Below are positions 36,741 to 46,762 of a stretch of 64,000 nt of DNA, piece after piece. Position 1 is the first letter of the stretch. Each line of letters opens with the position of its first letter. Source of the DNA: Pseudomarimonas arenosa (GTDB taxonomy: Bacteria > Pseudomonadota > Gammaproteobacteria > Xanthomonadales > Xanthomonadaceae); assembly GCF_014841215.1 (NCBI RefSeq), contig NZ_JACYTR010000001.1, forward strand, positions 186,001 to 250,000, written 5' to 3'. The notes under the pieces are model-generated. The model did no database searches, was not told where the DNA came from, and was given only the letters and a program-made list of their open reading frames with translations. Position numbers and translations under genes: made by a program.

Positions 36741-37007
36741 ATGGCCACCGGATGGGCCGGCGACGGCGCCGTTCAAGATCAGATAGACGCGACGGTGAAA
36801 GACGCGATCCAGCGCGCGCGCAGCCAACTGCCCTGCGGCCCTGGCCTGAGCCACTGCGCCGAGTGCGATGCGCCTATCCCCGACGCCCGGCGCAAAGCCC
36901 TGCCCGGCGTGCGCCTTTGTGTGACCTGCCAATCCGAGCTCGATCGCGAACACAGCGCGCAAAGCGGCTACAACCGCCGTGGCAGCAAGGATAGCCAGTT
37001 GAGGTAA
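36741..37007 (+). CDS. Small DksA/TraR-type zinc-finger protein
   Basis: An 88-residue protein with a good ribosome site (GAGGAGA, nine bases before ATG 36741). Residues 11-30 form a helix (QDQIDATVKDAIQRARSQL). C39, C42, C60 and C63 (CAECDAP...RLCVTC) make the four-cysteine zinc knuckle of the DksA/TraR family. Like E. coli YbiI and TraR-type short forms it lacks the long coiled coil of DksA. It could bind RNA polymerase through the secondary channel, though short chromosomal members are mostly unstudied. Confidence 0.88.
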   Translation: MATGWAGDGAVQDQIDATVKDAIQRARSQLPCGPGLSHCAECDAPIPDARRKALPGVRLCVTCQSELDREHSAQSGYNRRGSKDSQLR

Positions 37008-37272
37008 GGCGGGACTTGACCCGCCGTCGTGCGCATCCCCTCGCCACGGTTTCGATTCTGCACCACATTCGTTGCAGTGTGGTTTGGCCGGGTGATGGAG
37101 GGTCACGACCCTACGCACGCTCGACACCCATCGATGCAGCAAGCTGGGCCCTCATGGGGTGCGCCTCGGCGCACCGCCGGCGCCGGTCTGCCAGCATCAG
37201 CATCGCATCGCCACGGTTTCAATTCCTCACCACATGGCGTTTCGGTGGGCGATGGCGGGCCAAGGGCCCGCC
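37008..37272. repeat. Convergent intergenic region with two stop-adjacent hairpins and a direct repeat
   Basis: GGCGGG/CCCGCC (37008-37013, 37020-37025) starts one base after the DksA-like stop. GGCGGGCC/GGCCCGCC (37254-37261, 37265-37272) ends one base before the stop of the minus-strand permease. Each could end or protect the 3' end of its transcript. A 27-bp direct repeat (CGCCACGGTTTC, one variable base, ATTC, then CACCACAT-like) occurs at 37042-37068 and 37209-37235. No coding region is seen. Confidence 0.6.
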
Positions 37273-38502
37273 CTACTCGTAGCGCAAGGCCTCGATGGGA
37301 TCGAGCTTGGCGGCCTTGGCGGCGGGCATCAGGCCGAACACGATGCCGACCAGGGTCGAGAATCCAAAGGCCAGGGCTACCGCCCACCAGGGCACGAAGG
37401 CATCGGGGAATCCGGGCAAGAGTTTGGCCGCGCCGAAGCCGATGCCGTAGCCGATCAGGATGCCGACAATGCCACCCAGCAAGGACAGCACGGTGGCCTC
37501 GATCAGGAATTGCAGCAGGATGTGGTGCCGCTTGGCGCCGAGTGCCTTGCTGATGCCGATTTCGCGCGTGCGCTCGGTCACCGAGACCAGCATGATGTTC
37601 ATGATGCCGATGCCGCCGACCAGCAGGGACACGCTGACGATGCCGCCCAAGACAACGGTCACCGTGCCAATCACTGCCTCGAAGGATTCGGTCAGCTGAC
37701 TGGCGGTCTGTACCTTGAAATCATTGCGCTCGCCAGGCTTCAACTTGTGCAGTTGGCGCAGCAGGGCGGTGACGCGATCCTTGATCGGTTCGATGTCGTC
37801 GATATTGCGCACATTGAAACTGATCTGGATATCCTGCCGCAGTGGATCATCCACCATTGCCATGCCGGTGGAGAACGGAATCACCACGAAATCGTCCTGA
37901 CTGAAGCCGAACATCTCGCCGCGCTCCTCAGTGACGCCGACTACCTTGAACCACTCGCCGCCCATTTCGATGAATTCGCCAATCGGGTCTTCCGGTAGCT
38001 TGAGGTTTTCACGCACGGTTTCGCCGATCACAACAACACGTCGCCGCGAGCGCTCGTCATTGTTGGTCACGAAACGGCCTATACCGGCGTAGATCTGGCG
38101 ACTGTCCTGCCAGCTGGAACGGGTCGCCACCACCTGGGTAAAGGCACTCTGGCCCTGATAACGCAGCATTCGATCGCCGCCGATATTCACTACGAACAGC
38201 GGGGTGACATCTTCGATATCGTCGATGTAGTGGGTGATGCGATCGAGGTCGAGCAGGGTCAAGTGGTTGCGCTTGCCTTGCATCGCCTCCTTGAACGAGG
38301 TGTCCGAACGCACGGTCAGGCTGTTTCCGCCCAGTCCTTCGAACTGACTGGTGATCGAATGCTCCAGGCCCTGCACCAGGGACACCACGGCAATCACCGA
38401 GGCGACGCCGATGATGATGCCGAGCGTGGTCAGAAAGCTGCGCAAGCCATGGGCGCGAATACTGGCCAGCGCCGAGCGCAGACTTTCCAGCAACATGGTC
38501 AT
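37273..38502 (-). CDS. MacB-type ABC transporter permease
   Basis: A 409-residue permease with an N-terminal transmembrane helix ([23 protein letters not shown]), a large periplasmic MacB domain (about 45-270), and three further helices ([37 protein letters not shown] and [20 protein letters not shown]). It ends DPIEALRYE, the typical MacB C-terminus, and carries [16 protein letters not shown], the FtsX coupling segment. Unlike E. coli MacB the ATPase is a separate gene, just upstream with an ATGA overlap (38499-38502). It is the last gene of the export operon. Confidence 0.92.
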   Translation of the reverse strand: MTMLLESLRSALASIRAHGLRSFLTTLGIIIGVASVIAVVSLVQGLEHSITSQFEGLGGNSLTVRSDTSFKEAMQGKRNHLTLLDLDRITHYIDDIEDVTPLFVVNIGGDRMLRYQGQSAFTQVVATRSSWQDSRQIYAGIGRFVTNNDERSRRRVVVIGETVRENLKLPEDPIGEFIEMGGEWFKVVGVTEERGEMFGFSQDDFVVIPFSTGMAMVDDPLRQDIQISFNVRNIDDIEPIKDRVTALLRQLHKLKPGERNDFKVQTASQLTESFEAVIGTVTVVLGGIVSVSLLVGGIGIMNIMLVSVTERTREIGISKALGAKRHHILLQFLIEATVLSLLGGIVGILIGYGIGFGAAKLLPGFPDAFVPWWAVALAFGFSTLVGIVFGLMPAAKAAKLDPIEALRYE

Positions 38503-39197
38503 GCCATGACCTCCTTGCGGGTATCACTGATCACCTTGCCGTCGGCCAGCCGCACCACCCGATCGCAGTGCTCAGCGATGTCCGGCTCGTGGGTGACCAG
38601 GATCAGGGTCTGGCCCTCCTTATGCAGCTCATCGAACAGGGCCATGATGTCGGCACTGGTGGAGGAATCGAGGTTGCCGGTCGGCTCGTCGGCCAGCAGA
38701 ATCGACGGCGTGCCGACCAGGGCACGGGCAATCGCCACACGCTGGCGCTGGCCGCCGGACAGCTGGTTCGGCAGATGATGCATGCGGCCCTGCAAGCCGA
38801 CCCGCTCCAGGCTTTGCTCGGCCATCTTCTTGCGCAGAGCCGGCTTAACACCACGATAAATCAGCGGGTGCATCACATTGTGCAGGGCGCTGGCGCGCGG
38901 CAGCAGGTTGAAACTCTGGAACACAAAGCCGATCTCGCGATTGCGGATATCGGCCAGTTCGTTCTCGTCCATGCTGGCCACATCGCGACCATTCAGCCAG
39001 TAGCGACCTGAGGTCGGGCGATCGAGACAGCCGAGAATATTCATCATGGTCGACTTGCCAGAGCCGGAAGCGCCGATGAAGGCAATGCTTTCGTTGCGGA
39101 CAATATCCAGGCTGACCCCGTGCAGAGCGTGAATGGTCTCACCGCCCATCACATAGCGTTTGGTGATGTCCTCAAGCTTGAGCAGGACTTCACTCAC
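38499..39197 (-). CDS. MacB/LolD-type ABC transporter ATP-binding protein
   Basis: A 232-residue ATPase with Walker [11 protein letters not shown]-loop [13 protein letters not shown], signature [15 protein letters not shown], Walker [13 protein letters not shown] and the switch histidine in LVTHEPDIA. It resembles the ATP-binding halves of MacB, LolD and FtsE. The GTG start overlaps the adaptor stop (GTGA) and its stop overlaps the permease start, so stoichiometric production with both is expected. The transporter probably works as a tripartite MacAB-TolC-like exporter. Confidence 0.94.
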   Translation of the reverse strand: MSEVLLKLEDITKRYVMGGETIHALHGVSLDIVRNESIAFIGASGSGKSTMMNILGCLDRPTSGRYWLNGRDVASMDENELADIRNREIGFVFQSFNLLPRASALHNVMHPLIYRGVKPALRKKMAEQSLERVGLQGRMHHLPNQLSGGQRQRVAIARALVGTPSILLADEPTGNLDSSTSADIMALFDELHKEGQTLILVTHEPDIAEHCDRVVRLADGKVISDTRKEVMA

Positions 39198-40450
39198 GAT
39201 TCCGCCTCTTGCTCGACCTCAGACTCCTCGGACTGTTCATCGGATGAGACCAGCTTGGCCTGCAAGGCCTCACCATCCTTGAGGTGACGCAGCACCTTGT
39301 AGGGGCCGATCACCACCCGTTCGCGGGCACTCAGGCCCTCGGTGACCTCCTGGTAGCTATCGTCCGACAGCCCCACCTTCACCACACGGCGTTCCGCCTT
39401 GCCGTCCTTCTCGACGAATACGAAGTGCTCTTCCTCGATCGGCTCGTCGCTGTCGCCTTTCTTGTCGGCATTGGCCTGATTGGTGCTGAATACGCTTTGC
39501 ACCGGCACTGCCAGTACATTGTCGGCATTGGCGGTATAGATTTCCGCGCGGCAAGTCATGCCGGGACGCAGGGCCAGCGCGGACGGATCCTTGAGCCGCA
39601 CCTTGACCGCATAGTTGCGTGCCAGTGAGACCTGTCCGCCGAGCGCCGCTGTGCGCGGCGAAAGCGGGATGCTCTCCACCTCACCCTGCAATGGCGTATC
39701 GGGAAATGCGGCAGCAAATACCGCCACCGGCTGGCCAACCGAAATGCGCGCGATATCGGCTTCGTCGACATTGACCTCGGTCATCAGACTATCCGGGTCG
39801 GCGACCGTCATCAGCGAAGATCCGGCAATGCCAGTGGCACTTGAAACCGCCGTCTCGCCGACCTTGATATCCACCGCCATCACCGTGCCGGTGATTGGCG
39901 AGCGGATCTCCGTCTTAGCCAGACGTTCACGCGCCTGACGCAGGGCGGCTTCGGCCTGTCGCAGCGACTCACGACTGGCACGCAGTTCGACCTCGGCCAG
40001 CTCATAGGTGTGACGCGCGGTGTCTGACTGGTTGTCATCGACCAGCTTGCGCTTGTGCAGCTCCTCAATGCGCTGCCACTGGCGCTTACTGTTGGCCACG
40101 TTCAGGCGCTGCCGCTCGATATTGATTTGCTGCTGGCGCACCGCCGCCTCGTACTGCGCCACTTCCGCTTCGAATACCTGCTGATCGAGCTGCAGTACCA
40201 CCTGCCCCTCATCGACACGGTCACCTTCTTCCACCAACACTGCGCGCACCTTGCCGATCACTTCGGGCGACAGCTGCGATTGCTGGCGGAACACCAAATT
40301 GCCCGAGGCCAGAATCGATGCCTTCACTTCGCGGGCGCTCACCTCGGCCACCTCGACCGACTTGCTGCTGTCGCCGGATCCGGTACTGATCAGCACCGGC
40401 AGCAGTAGGACCGCCGCCACCGCGGCGATCCCGAGCCAACGCTTGTTCAT
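39194..40450 (-). CDS. MacA/HlyD-type periplasmic adaptor protein
   Basis: A 418-residue adaptor from ATG 40450. An N-terminal hydrophobic segment ([17 protein letters not shown]) anchors or exports it. A biotinyl-lipoyl-like half ([17 protein letters not shown]) precedes a coiled-coil hairpin (about 95-175, [21 protein letters not shown]...[15 protein letters not shown]), then the second lipoyl half ([18 protein letters not shown]) and barrel domains. An acidic linker ([14 protein letters not shown]) lies near the end. It would join the MacB-like pump to an outer-membrane TolC-type channel, for which no gene is present here. It overlaps both neighbours by four bases. Confidence 0.92.
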   Translation of the reverse strand: MNKRWLGIAAVAAVLLLPVLISTGSGDSSKSVEVAEVSAREVKASILASGNLVFRQQSQLSPEVIGKVRAVLVEEGDRVDEGQVVLQLDQQVFEAEVAQYEAAVRQQQINIERQRLNVANSKRQWQRIEELHKRKLVDDNQSDTARHTYELAEVELRASRESLRQAEAALRQARERLAKTEIRSPITGTVMAVDIKVGETAVSSATGIAGSSLMTVADPDSLMTEVNVDEADIARISVGQPVAVFAAAFPDTPLQGEVESIPLSPRTAALGGQVSLARNYAVKVRLKDPSALALRPGMTCRAEIYTANADNVLAVPVQSVFSTNQANADKKGDSDEPIEEEHFVFVEKDGKAERRVVKVGLSDDSYQEVTEGLSARERVVIGPYKVLRHLKDGEALQAKLVSSDEQSEESEVEQEAES

Positions 40451-41145
40451 GCGCCACCCTTGGACATGGCGACCAGGGCCCAGATGCCGTAGATCAGCAC
40501 ATAGGGCAGCAGGACCACGGTCCAGGCGGTCGCGCTGCTCTTCCTGGTCCACAGCTTGTAGCCGACGAAAGCCAGGAACAGGCTCCAGAACATCGGCAGA
40601 TGGATACTGGACAAGAGGCCGGCCCAGGCATCAGAGGCGGGCAAATGGAAGAACAGCTGGTTAAGTGACAGTGGATTGAGCTGTTCCTGGGTCAACTGAC
40701 CATTGCTGGTCATCAGAATCTTGATGGCACCGGCGGGGATCAGCAGAAGGGCCGGCACCATGCTCCAGGTGGACAGCGCAAACCACTTTCCGAAGCCGAT
40801 TTCGCTGCCGATCACCTTGGCCGACAGGGTGTAGTAAGTGGCCGAGATCAGCAGAATCAGAGGCATCATGATCACCACGCCGACGGCGGTGAAGACGGTC
40901 AGCATGGTCGGGTTCATCATCTTGCGCATGCTTTCTGCCTGCGCTGGTTCCATATCGGGCTGCGCCGCCACCATCTGATCGATCAGCCAATTGACGTCGA
41001 CCACCTGGTAATACCAGGCCCACAAGGCCAGGGTACCGACGATGGTGAGGATCAGCGGCAAGGCGATCATCGAGCGCTCTTGCACCGCTTCGAACGCCTT
41101 GCCGGGCTCGGTAAACATCTGGCCCAAGGTCTTGATTGCAGACAT
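40447..41145 (-). CDS. Yip1-family multi-spanning membrane protein
   Basis: A 232-residue protein from ATG 41145 with ribosome site GGGGAGTG. It has the Yip1/YIF1-like layout: a cytosolic start (SAIKTLGQMFTEPGKAFEAVQ) and about five membrane segments, the first IALPLILTIVGTLALWAWYY, the last TVVLLPYVLIYGIWALVAM. It is the first gene of the export operon and its stop overlaps the adaptor start (ATGA). Such proteins are often found with exporters, but their bacterial role is unknown. A role as a membrane assembly factor or regulator of the MacAB-like pump is a guess. Confidence 0.82.
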   Translation of the reverse strand: MSAIKTLGQMFTEPGKAFEAVQERSMIALPLILTIVGTLALWAWYYQVVDVNWLIDQMVAAQPDMEPAQAESMRKMMNPTMLTVFTAVGVVIMMPLILLISATYYTLSAKVIGSEIGFGKWFALSTWSMVPALLLIPAGAIKILMTSNGQLTQEQLNPLSLNQLFFHLPASDAWAGLLSSIHLPMFWSLFLAFVGYKLWTRKSSATAWTVVLLPYVLIYGIWALVAMSKGGA

Positions 41146-41242
41146 GAAGTCACTCCCCACTAAATATAGATGCCCTGCCTATACGTGGCAGCGCGGGAAG
41201 TGTGACAGCTGCGAGCGAAGATTGCCCGCCGGGCCAGCCCTG

Positions 41243-44146
41243 CTACTCGGCCAGCGGCGCTGGTTTGGCGAACAGATAGCCCTGCCCCAGGCCACAACCC
41301 ATGGCGATCAGGGCCTCGGCCTGCAGCTCAGTCTCCACGCCTTCGGCGACCGCCTCAAGGCCGAGCGAGTGCGCCAGGGTCAGGATCGAACGGATCACTG
41401 CCCGGCTACCGGCATCACCCTGCTGCCCCAGTTCAGAGACGAAACTGCGATCGATCTTCAGGCTGCGCAGCGGAAAGCGATGCACATAGCTCAGCGATGA
41501 ATAGCCGGTGCCAAAATCATCCACCGCCGCCTGCACACTTTCGGCGCGCAGCCTAGCCAGCATGGTGATCACCGATTCCGGGTTATGCATCAAGGCGCCT
41601 TCGGTGATCTCGATGCGGATTCGCGACGGCGCAATGCCGGTTCCACGAATCATGCTGAGCAGGCGTTGATCGAAGTCGTCCTTGCGGAAATAGCGCGCCG
41701 AAACATTGATGGTGACATACAGCGCATCGGGCAGACGCTGCACCTGACGACAGGCCGATTCCCAAACCTGCCAATCGATCGCCTCGATACTGCCGTTTTC
41801 CTCGGCCACGTCGAGGAAGGCCGCGGGCGCCAGCCAACCACGGGTTTCGTGATTCCAGCGCATCAGCGCCTCATAACCGACCAGGCCGCGATCAACCATC
41901 CGCACGATTGGCTGGAACCAGGGATGGAAGCGACGATCGGCGATGCCGTGGCGAATATCGGCCTCCATATCCAGCACCTGGATGGCATGCTGATTGGTTG
42001 CCGCATCGAAGATTTCGAAACGCTGCCGCCCCGCGCGCTTGGCGCGGTACATGGCGATATCGGCATCGCGCAACACGTCATCGGCGTGCCGATAACGCCG
42101 ATCGCCCATCGCCACACCGACACTGCTCGAAGTGCTGATCTCCTTGCCCAGCACAAACATCGGCTCGCTCATCACATTGAGGATGCGCTGCGCGACCCGC
42201 ACCGGTATCTCCATGCCGGGAATATCTTCGAGCAGGATGGCGAACTCGTCACCGCCCAGACGCGCCACCACATCAGGCTCGCGCACGCAGGAGGCGAAAC
42301 GCCGCGCGACCTCCTTCAGCACCTCATCTCCGGCCAGATGCCCGAGGCTGTCGTTGATCACCTTGAAGCGATCGACATCGGCATACAGCACGGCGAAATC
42401 AGGCCTGTGACCGCGCCGCCGCAAGGCCAATACGCGCTCCAGCCGATCGCGCAGATAGGCGCGGTTGGGCAGGCCGGTGAGCGAGTCGTGCATCACCTCG
42501 TGCTTGAGCCGCTCTTCGATCTTTTCTCGCACGGCGATCTGTTCGCGCAATTCGCGCGTACGTTCCTCAACCCGCCGTTCCAGCTCGGCATGGGCCACGC
42601 GCAGCTCTTCCGCCGCGCGTCGGCGTTCCACCGTGTAGCCGACCTGCCGCGAGACGAAGGTCAGCAGTTCCAGTTCACGGGCGCCGTAGCGAACCTGCTC
42701 GTTATAGCTTTGCGCAACGATCGCTCCCCAGACACGAGTGCCGGTCTTCAGTGGCACACCCATCCACGATTCGCTGGGCGTTCCGCTGCGCTTGATGTCG
42801 CCGCGTTCTTGCAGGCCGGATACATCGCGTGCACTGAGCAGCAAGGGCCGAGCCTGATCCATCAGGTATTCGGTCAGGCCACAGCCCTTGGCACGCACGC
42901 CGGGCGAACGGCCGGACTCATCGGCATAGTACGGAAACTCGATCTGCTCGGAATCGTCTGACAGCAAGGCGACATAGAAATTGGGCGCCGTGATCAGCCG
43001 ATCGATCACCCGATGCAGCTGTTGATAGAAGGACTCGACCGAGCCCTCGCCACTGGCCAGCTCGGCGATGTGGAACAGGCTGCGCTGCAGTTTCTCGCCG
43101 CGCTGGCGCTCTTCGACCTCTACCGCCAGCTCGCGGGTGCGCTCCTGAACACGCTGCTCCAGCTCTTCCTGGCCCTTCTTGCGCTCCAGCGCCGTGAGGA
43201 TATGGCTGGCGACGAAGCTCAACAGATTCTGATCGGCCTCGCTGAAGCAATTGGCCTGATGATAGTTCTGCACCACGATCACACCGCGAATCTCGCTGCC
43301 GCTGAGCATGGGCACGCCCATCCAGTCCGGGCTATCGACCCCGACCAGGCGCAGCGGGCCGGAGATCTGCCGTCGCAGTTCATGGGTGGCGCCGCGCAGC
43401 GGCCGACCGTCGCGAATCAGATACCAGGTGAGCGCGCGTTCGAAGTCGGCCAGCGGCGTCCAATGCTGTGAGTCGACCGCCTCGGGGTCCTCGGCATCGA
43501 CGTAGTAGACGAAACGGATGGCATCGCGACTCTTGTCGTACAGCGCAATAAAGAAGTTCTCGGCATACATCAGACCGCCGACGATACGATGCACCTGACG
43601 CAGCATGTCGCCCATGTCGAGATCGGAGCCGGCCATATCGGCGATATCGAACAAGGCCCGCTGCAAGCGCTCGGAATGCTCCATTCGAGCAACCGTTTCA
43701 TCCTGCCGCCGCAACTCCAACAGATCGTTCCAGCGCCTGGCAAGGGCGGCCAGCAGCACCTGCCAGTAGGGCAGCTGATGCGGCGCCGACTCAGGCGATT
43801 GGGCGCGGCAGAGCAGAAAGGCCGCCGGCCCGTCAGATGACACGTACAGGCGGTAGCAGTACACCTCGCCAGCAATCTCCAGCCCGCTGGGGCTGCCATG
43901 ACAACGCTCCAGCAAGGCCAGACGTGCCGCCGATAGCGTGCGCTGCGGCGCACCCTGCCGATCGCCCGGCCAATTGAGCGACCACCACAGGGATACATCG
44001 GACACAGCGCAGGCCGCGGGCAAGGCCCGGGTCACCTGCTGGGCCAACTCGAGCGGTCCCTCGGCCTCGGCAATCGATGAAAACAAGGCCAGGGCCGACC
44101 TTTCGACCGGCGCAGATGCCGCACTCTTGACTGATCTTGCGGTCAT
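41243..44146 (-). CDS. GAF-GAF-GGDEF-EAL cyclic-di-GMP signalling protein
   Basis: A 967-residue cytosolic protein with a strong ribosome site (GGAGGGAGG) before ATG 44146. An N-terminal ~150 residues of unclear fold is followed by two GAF-like domains of similar sequence (LQRALFDIADMAGSDLDMGD and LQRSLFHIAELASGEGSVES), each ahead of a coiled coil. The GGDEF domain (DSLTGLPNR near 552, intact GGDEF near 630) and EAL domain (YEALMRW near 759, DDFGTGYSSL later) keep their key motifs, so both synthesis and hydrolysis are possible. The duplicated GAF-linker blocks look like an internal duplication. Ligand unknown. Confidence 0.92.
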   Translation of the reverse strand: MTARSVKSAASAPVERSALALFSSIAEAEGPLELAQQVTRALPAACAVSDVSLWWSLNWPGDRQGAPQRTLSAARLALLERCHGSPSGLEIAGEVYCYRLYVSSDGPAAFLLCRAQSPESAPHQLPYWQVLLAALARRWNDLLELRRQDETVARMEHSERLQRALFDIADMAGSDLDMGDMLRQVHRIVGGLMYAENFFIALYDKSRDAIRFVYYVDAEDPEAVDSQHWTPLADFERALTWYLIRDGRPLRGATHELRRQISGPLRLVGVDSPDWMGVPMLSGSEIRGVIVVQNYHQANCFSEADQNLLSFVASHILTALERKKGQEELEQRVQERTRELAVEVEERQRGEKLQRSLFHIAELASGEGSVESFYQQLHRVIDRLITAPNFYVALLSDDSEQIEFPYYADESGRSPGVRAKGCGLTEYLMDQARPLLLSARDVSGLQERGDIKRSGTPSESWMGVPLKTGTRVWGAIVAQSYNEQVRYGARELELLTFVSRQVGYTVERRRAAEELRVAHAELERRVEERTRELREQIAVREKIEERLKHEVMHDSLTGLPNRAYLRDRLERVLALRRRGHRPDFAVLYADVDRFKVINDSLGHLAGDEVLKEVARRFASCVREPDVVARLGGDEFAILLEDIPGMEIPVRVAQRILNVMSEPMFVLGKEISTSSSVGVAMGDRRYRHADDVLRDADIAMYRAKRAGRQRFEIFDAATNQHAIQVLDMEADIRHGIADRRFHPWFQPIVRMVDRGLVGYEALMRWNHETRGWLAPAAFLDVAEENGSIEAIDWQVWESACRQVQRLPDALYVTINVSARYFRKDDFDQRLLSMIRGTGIAPSRIRIEITEGALMHNPESVITMLARLRAESVQAAVDDFGTGYSSLSYVHRFPLRSLKIDRSFVSELGQQGDAGSRAVIRSILTLAHSLGLEAVAEGVETELQAEALIAMGCGLGQGYLFAKPAPLAE

Positions 44147-44400
44147 ACACCCTCCCTCCGGAGGGACAGCGCTGCAGGCGAGTCCGAATGAAACCCTGAT
44201 ATCACGCGCTTTGTTCAGCGCTCATGAAGGTCATTCGATTCTGTAGTTTCTATCACATTTCGCCCGCCAAGGCCTGCGCACTGCGCCAGTGCCGCCTCGG
44301 CCAGCGATCGACACCGACCACGGCACGTCGGCCCCGGTTGGTCGACCGTGCCCGGAAGTTCGAGCTATGCTCCGCCCCCCAGCCGGACTGAGCAAGCCGC

Positions 44401-45045
44401 GTGGCCAAGCTTTACTTCTATTTCTCGGCGATGAATGCCGGCAAGACCACTACCCTGCTGCAGAGCGCGCACAATTACCGCGAGCGCGGCATGCGCACCT
44501 TGATCCTGACCCCGCAGCTGGACAATCGCTACGGCGAAGGCGTGGTGGCCTCGCGCATCGGTCTGCGCTCGGAGGGACGCATTTTCGATCGCGATGACAA
44601 CTTGCACAGCATTGTCCGACGCGACGTGGAACAGCAGGGCGACCTGCATTGCGTGCTGGTCGATGAAGCGCAATTCCTCAGCAAGCAGCAGGTCTGGCAG
44701 CTATCCGAAGTAGTCGATCGCCTGAACATTCCGGTGCTGGCCTATGGCCTGCGCACCGACTTCCGCGGTGAGTTGTTCGAGGGCAGCCAGTACCTGCTGG
44801 CCTGGGCCGACAGCCTTAGCGAAATCAAGACGATCTGCCACAGCGGACGCAAGGCGACCATGGTGGTGCGGGTCGATGAGCAGGGCCGGGCGATCACCGA
44901 TGGTCCACAGGTCGAGATTGGCGGCAACGAGCGCTACGTATCGGTGAGTCGGGCGGAGTTCAAGAAGATCACCGCTGGAGAGGGCAGAATCGAACTACAG
45001 CAGCCAAAGCTGCCGTTTGCCGATGCGGTGGAGGGCTCGTCCTGA
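44401..45045 (+). CDS. tdk: Thymidine kinase
   Basis: A 214-residue TK1-type enzyme from GTG 44401, phosphorylating deoxythymidine in salvage. It follows E. coli Tdk closely: P-loop AMNAGKTTT (10-18), VLVDEAQFL with catalytic E89, [21 protein letters not shown], and the thymidine-binding lasso [12 protein letters not shown]. The structural zinc site is mostly gone: E. coli has C-F-C and C-R-K-H where this protein has C146-H-S148 and S183-R-A-E186, leaving one of four ligands. A ~20-residue C-terminal extension is not in E. coli. The enzyme is likely active, perhaps with a metal-independent fold. A GGGCTC/GAGCCC stem (45033-45049) spans the stop codon. Confidence 0.93.
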   Translation: MAKLYFYFSAMNAGKTTTLLQSAHNYRERGMRTLILTPQLDNRYGEGVVASRIGLRSEGRIFDRDDNLHSIVRRDVEQQGDLHCVLVDEAQFLSKQQVWQLSEVVDRLNIPVLAYGLRTDFRGELFEGSQYLLAWADSLSEIKTICHSGRKATMVVRVDEQGRAITDGPQVEIGGNERYVSVSRAEFKKITAGEGRIELQQPKLPFADAVEGSS

Positions 45046-45146
45046 GCCCGAAGAGCGTGTTTAACACCTTCCTAACGCGACTGCCCAAGCCCGACCGGTA
45101 CCCTTCACGACGTTTGCCGACCGCACGCTCGGCCCCCGACTAACTC

Positions 45147-46760
45147 ATGTACCTGAACTATTACGGACTCAAGGAGCCGCCGTTCTCCATCACCCCCGAT
45201 CCGCGCTTCGTCTTTCTGAGCGAGCGTCATCGGGACGCTTTGGCGCATCTGTTGTACGGGATCGGCCAAGGCGGTGGCGGTGGCTTCGTTCAATTGACCG
45301 GCGAAGTCGGCACCGGCAAGACCACGCTGTGCCGCCTGCTGCTGGAACAATTGCCAGAGGACACCCGGGTCGCCCTGGTACTTAACCCCAAGTTGTCGCC
45401 GCTGGAACTGCTGGAAACCATCTGCGAAGAACTGAAGATCGACCTGACCGGTCGGCGTGGCAGCTTGAAGGGCCTGGTCGACGGCTTGAATGCCTACCTG
45501 CTTGATGCCTATGCACAGGGTTTGCGCGTGGTGTTGATCATCGACGAAGCGCAGAACCTGTCGATAGAGGCGCTGGAGCAAGTACGCCTGCTGACCAACC
45601 TGGAGACCCCGACCCAGAAGCTGCTGCAGATCATCCTGCTCGGTCAGCCCGAGTTGCGTGAACTGCTGAGTCGGGAAGATCTGCGTCAGCTGTCGCAGCG
45701 CATCACCGCGCGCTATCACCTCACCCCGCTGTCGACAGATGAAACAGATAGTTATGTACGGCATCGACTGCAGGTCGCCGGCTGCAATCGCATGCCGTTC
45801 ACCCGCCTGGCCCTGCGCCGCATGCACGAGCACGCCGAAGGCGTACCGCGACTGCTCAACGTGATCGCCGATCGCGCCTTGATGGCCGGCTATGCCAAGA
45901 ATCTGACCCAGATCGGCGAGCGTGAAGTCGATGCTGCGGCCGCCGAAGCGCTGGCCAGCTCGAAGCGTCGGCCGAAGATTCGCATTTCGGCGATTGCCGC
46001 CGCCATTGTGGCGGCAATGGCCCTGTCGATCGCGTTGTGGCCCGAACGCCAGACGGCGGCGCCGGAGCCGATATCCGAGGAAAGCGAGGACAGTGTCGAT
46101 CGCGGCCGTTCCGACGTCGATCTGATGGCCGTGATGGCCGAGGCGCATGACACCTATCCGAGCGCCTGGGCCCATCTCTTGGGGCTGTGGATGATCCGCT
46201 CCGAACAGCTCGATGCAACCACCGCGGCACGCTGCGCCAGTCAACCGGTACCGGGCATCTATTGTCTGCGCGGCGGCGGCAGCCTGACCAAGCTGGAAAC
46301 CTTACGCCGCCCGGTGATCCTGCGGCTATCCAATGACGGCGTCGACACCTGGGCGGTGTTGACCGGAATCAGCAATCAGCACGCCCGACTGTTGATCAGC
46401 GGGCAGAACTACACGGTCGGTCGTCACGAACTCGAGCGCAGCTGGCTGGGTGAGTTCTATGCGCTTTGGAAGGCGCCGGTGTTTCTTAGCAGCAACCTCA
46501 AGCGCGGCGACGTTGGACCGGAAGTCGAATGGCTGCACGGCAAGCTGAAGGCACGAGGCCTGTTGCGCGAGCTGCCGCCGCAGCCGGCCTACTACGATGA
46601 ATCGACGGTGGCCGCGGTGCGCAGCCTGCAAGCCTCGCACGGACTGGTGCCGGATGGCATCGTCGGCCCGGAAACCCTGTTTGCCCTGACCTCCGATGAG
46701 AGTGGCCCGCGACTGGCGCGTCGCCCACCGCCCTCGGTGACCGCAGCTGAGGGCGGCTGA
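45147..46760 (+). CDS. gspA: GspA/ExeA-like AAA ATPase with peptidoglycan-binding domain
   Basis: A 537-residue inner-membrane protein that, with GspB, helps place the type II secretion secretin in the peptidoglycan layer. The N-terminus MYLNYYGLKEPPFSITPDP is the family hallmark. Walker A is GEVGTGKTT (52-60), Walker B VVLIIDEAQNL, with sensor motif ILLGQPELRELL. One membrane span (IAAAIVAAMALSIALW) lies near 280-297. The periplasmic part has a C39-peptidase-like region and a PG_binding_1 domain (RGDVGPEVEWLHGKLKARG, VPDGIVGPETLFAL). The gspB gene begins two bases after the stop. No secretin or other gsp genes are in the window. Confidence 0.92.
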   Translation: MYLNYYGLKEPPFSITPDPRFVFLSERHRDALAHLLYGIGQGGGGGFVQLTGEVGTGKTTLCRLLLEQLPEDTRVALVLNPKLSPLELLETICEELKIDLTGRRGSLKGLVDGLNAYLLDAYAQGLRVVLIIDEAQNLSIEALEQVRLLTNLETPTQKLLQIILLGQPELRELLSREDLRQLSQRITARYHLTPLSTDETDSYVRHRLQVAGCNRMPFTRLALRRMHEHAEGVPRLLNVIADRALMAGYAKNLTQIGEREVDAAAAEALASSKRRPKIRISAIAAAIVAAMALSIALWPERQTAAPEPISEESEDSVDRGRSDVDLMAVMAEAHDTYPSAWAHLLGLWMIRSEQLDATTAARCASQPVPGIYCLRGGGSLTKLETLRRPVILRLSNDGVDTWAVLTGISNQHARLLISGQNYTVGRHELERSWLGEFYALWKAPVFLSSNLKRGDVGPEVEWLHGKLKARGLLRELPPQPAYYDESTVAAVRSLQASHGLVPDGIVGPETLFALTSDESGPRLARRPPPSVTAAEGG

Positions 46761-46762
46761 TC

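Noticed and set aside
41243-44146. Reading of the GGDEF-EAL protein as catalytically dead
   Set aside because: GGDEF, EAL and DDFGTGYSSL motifs are intact, so there is no sequence reason to call either domain inactive.
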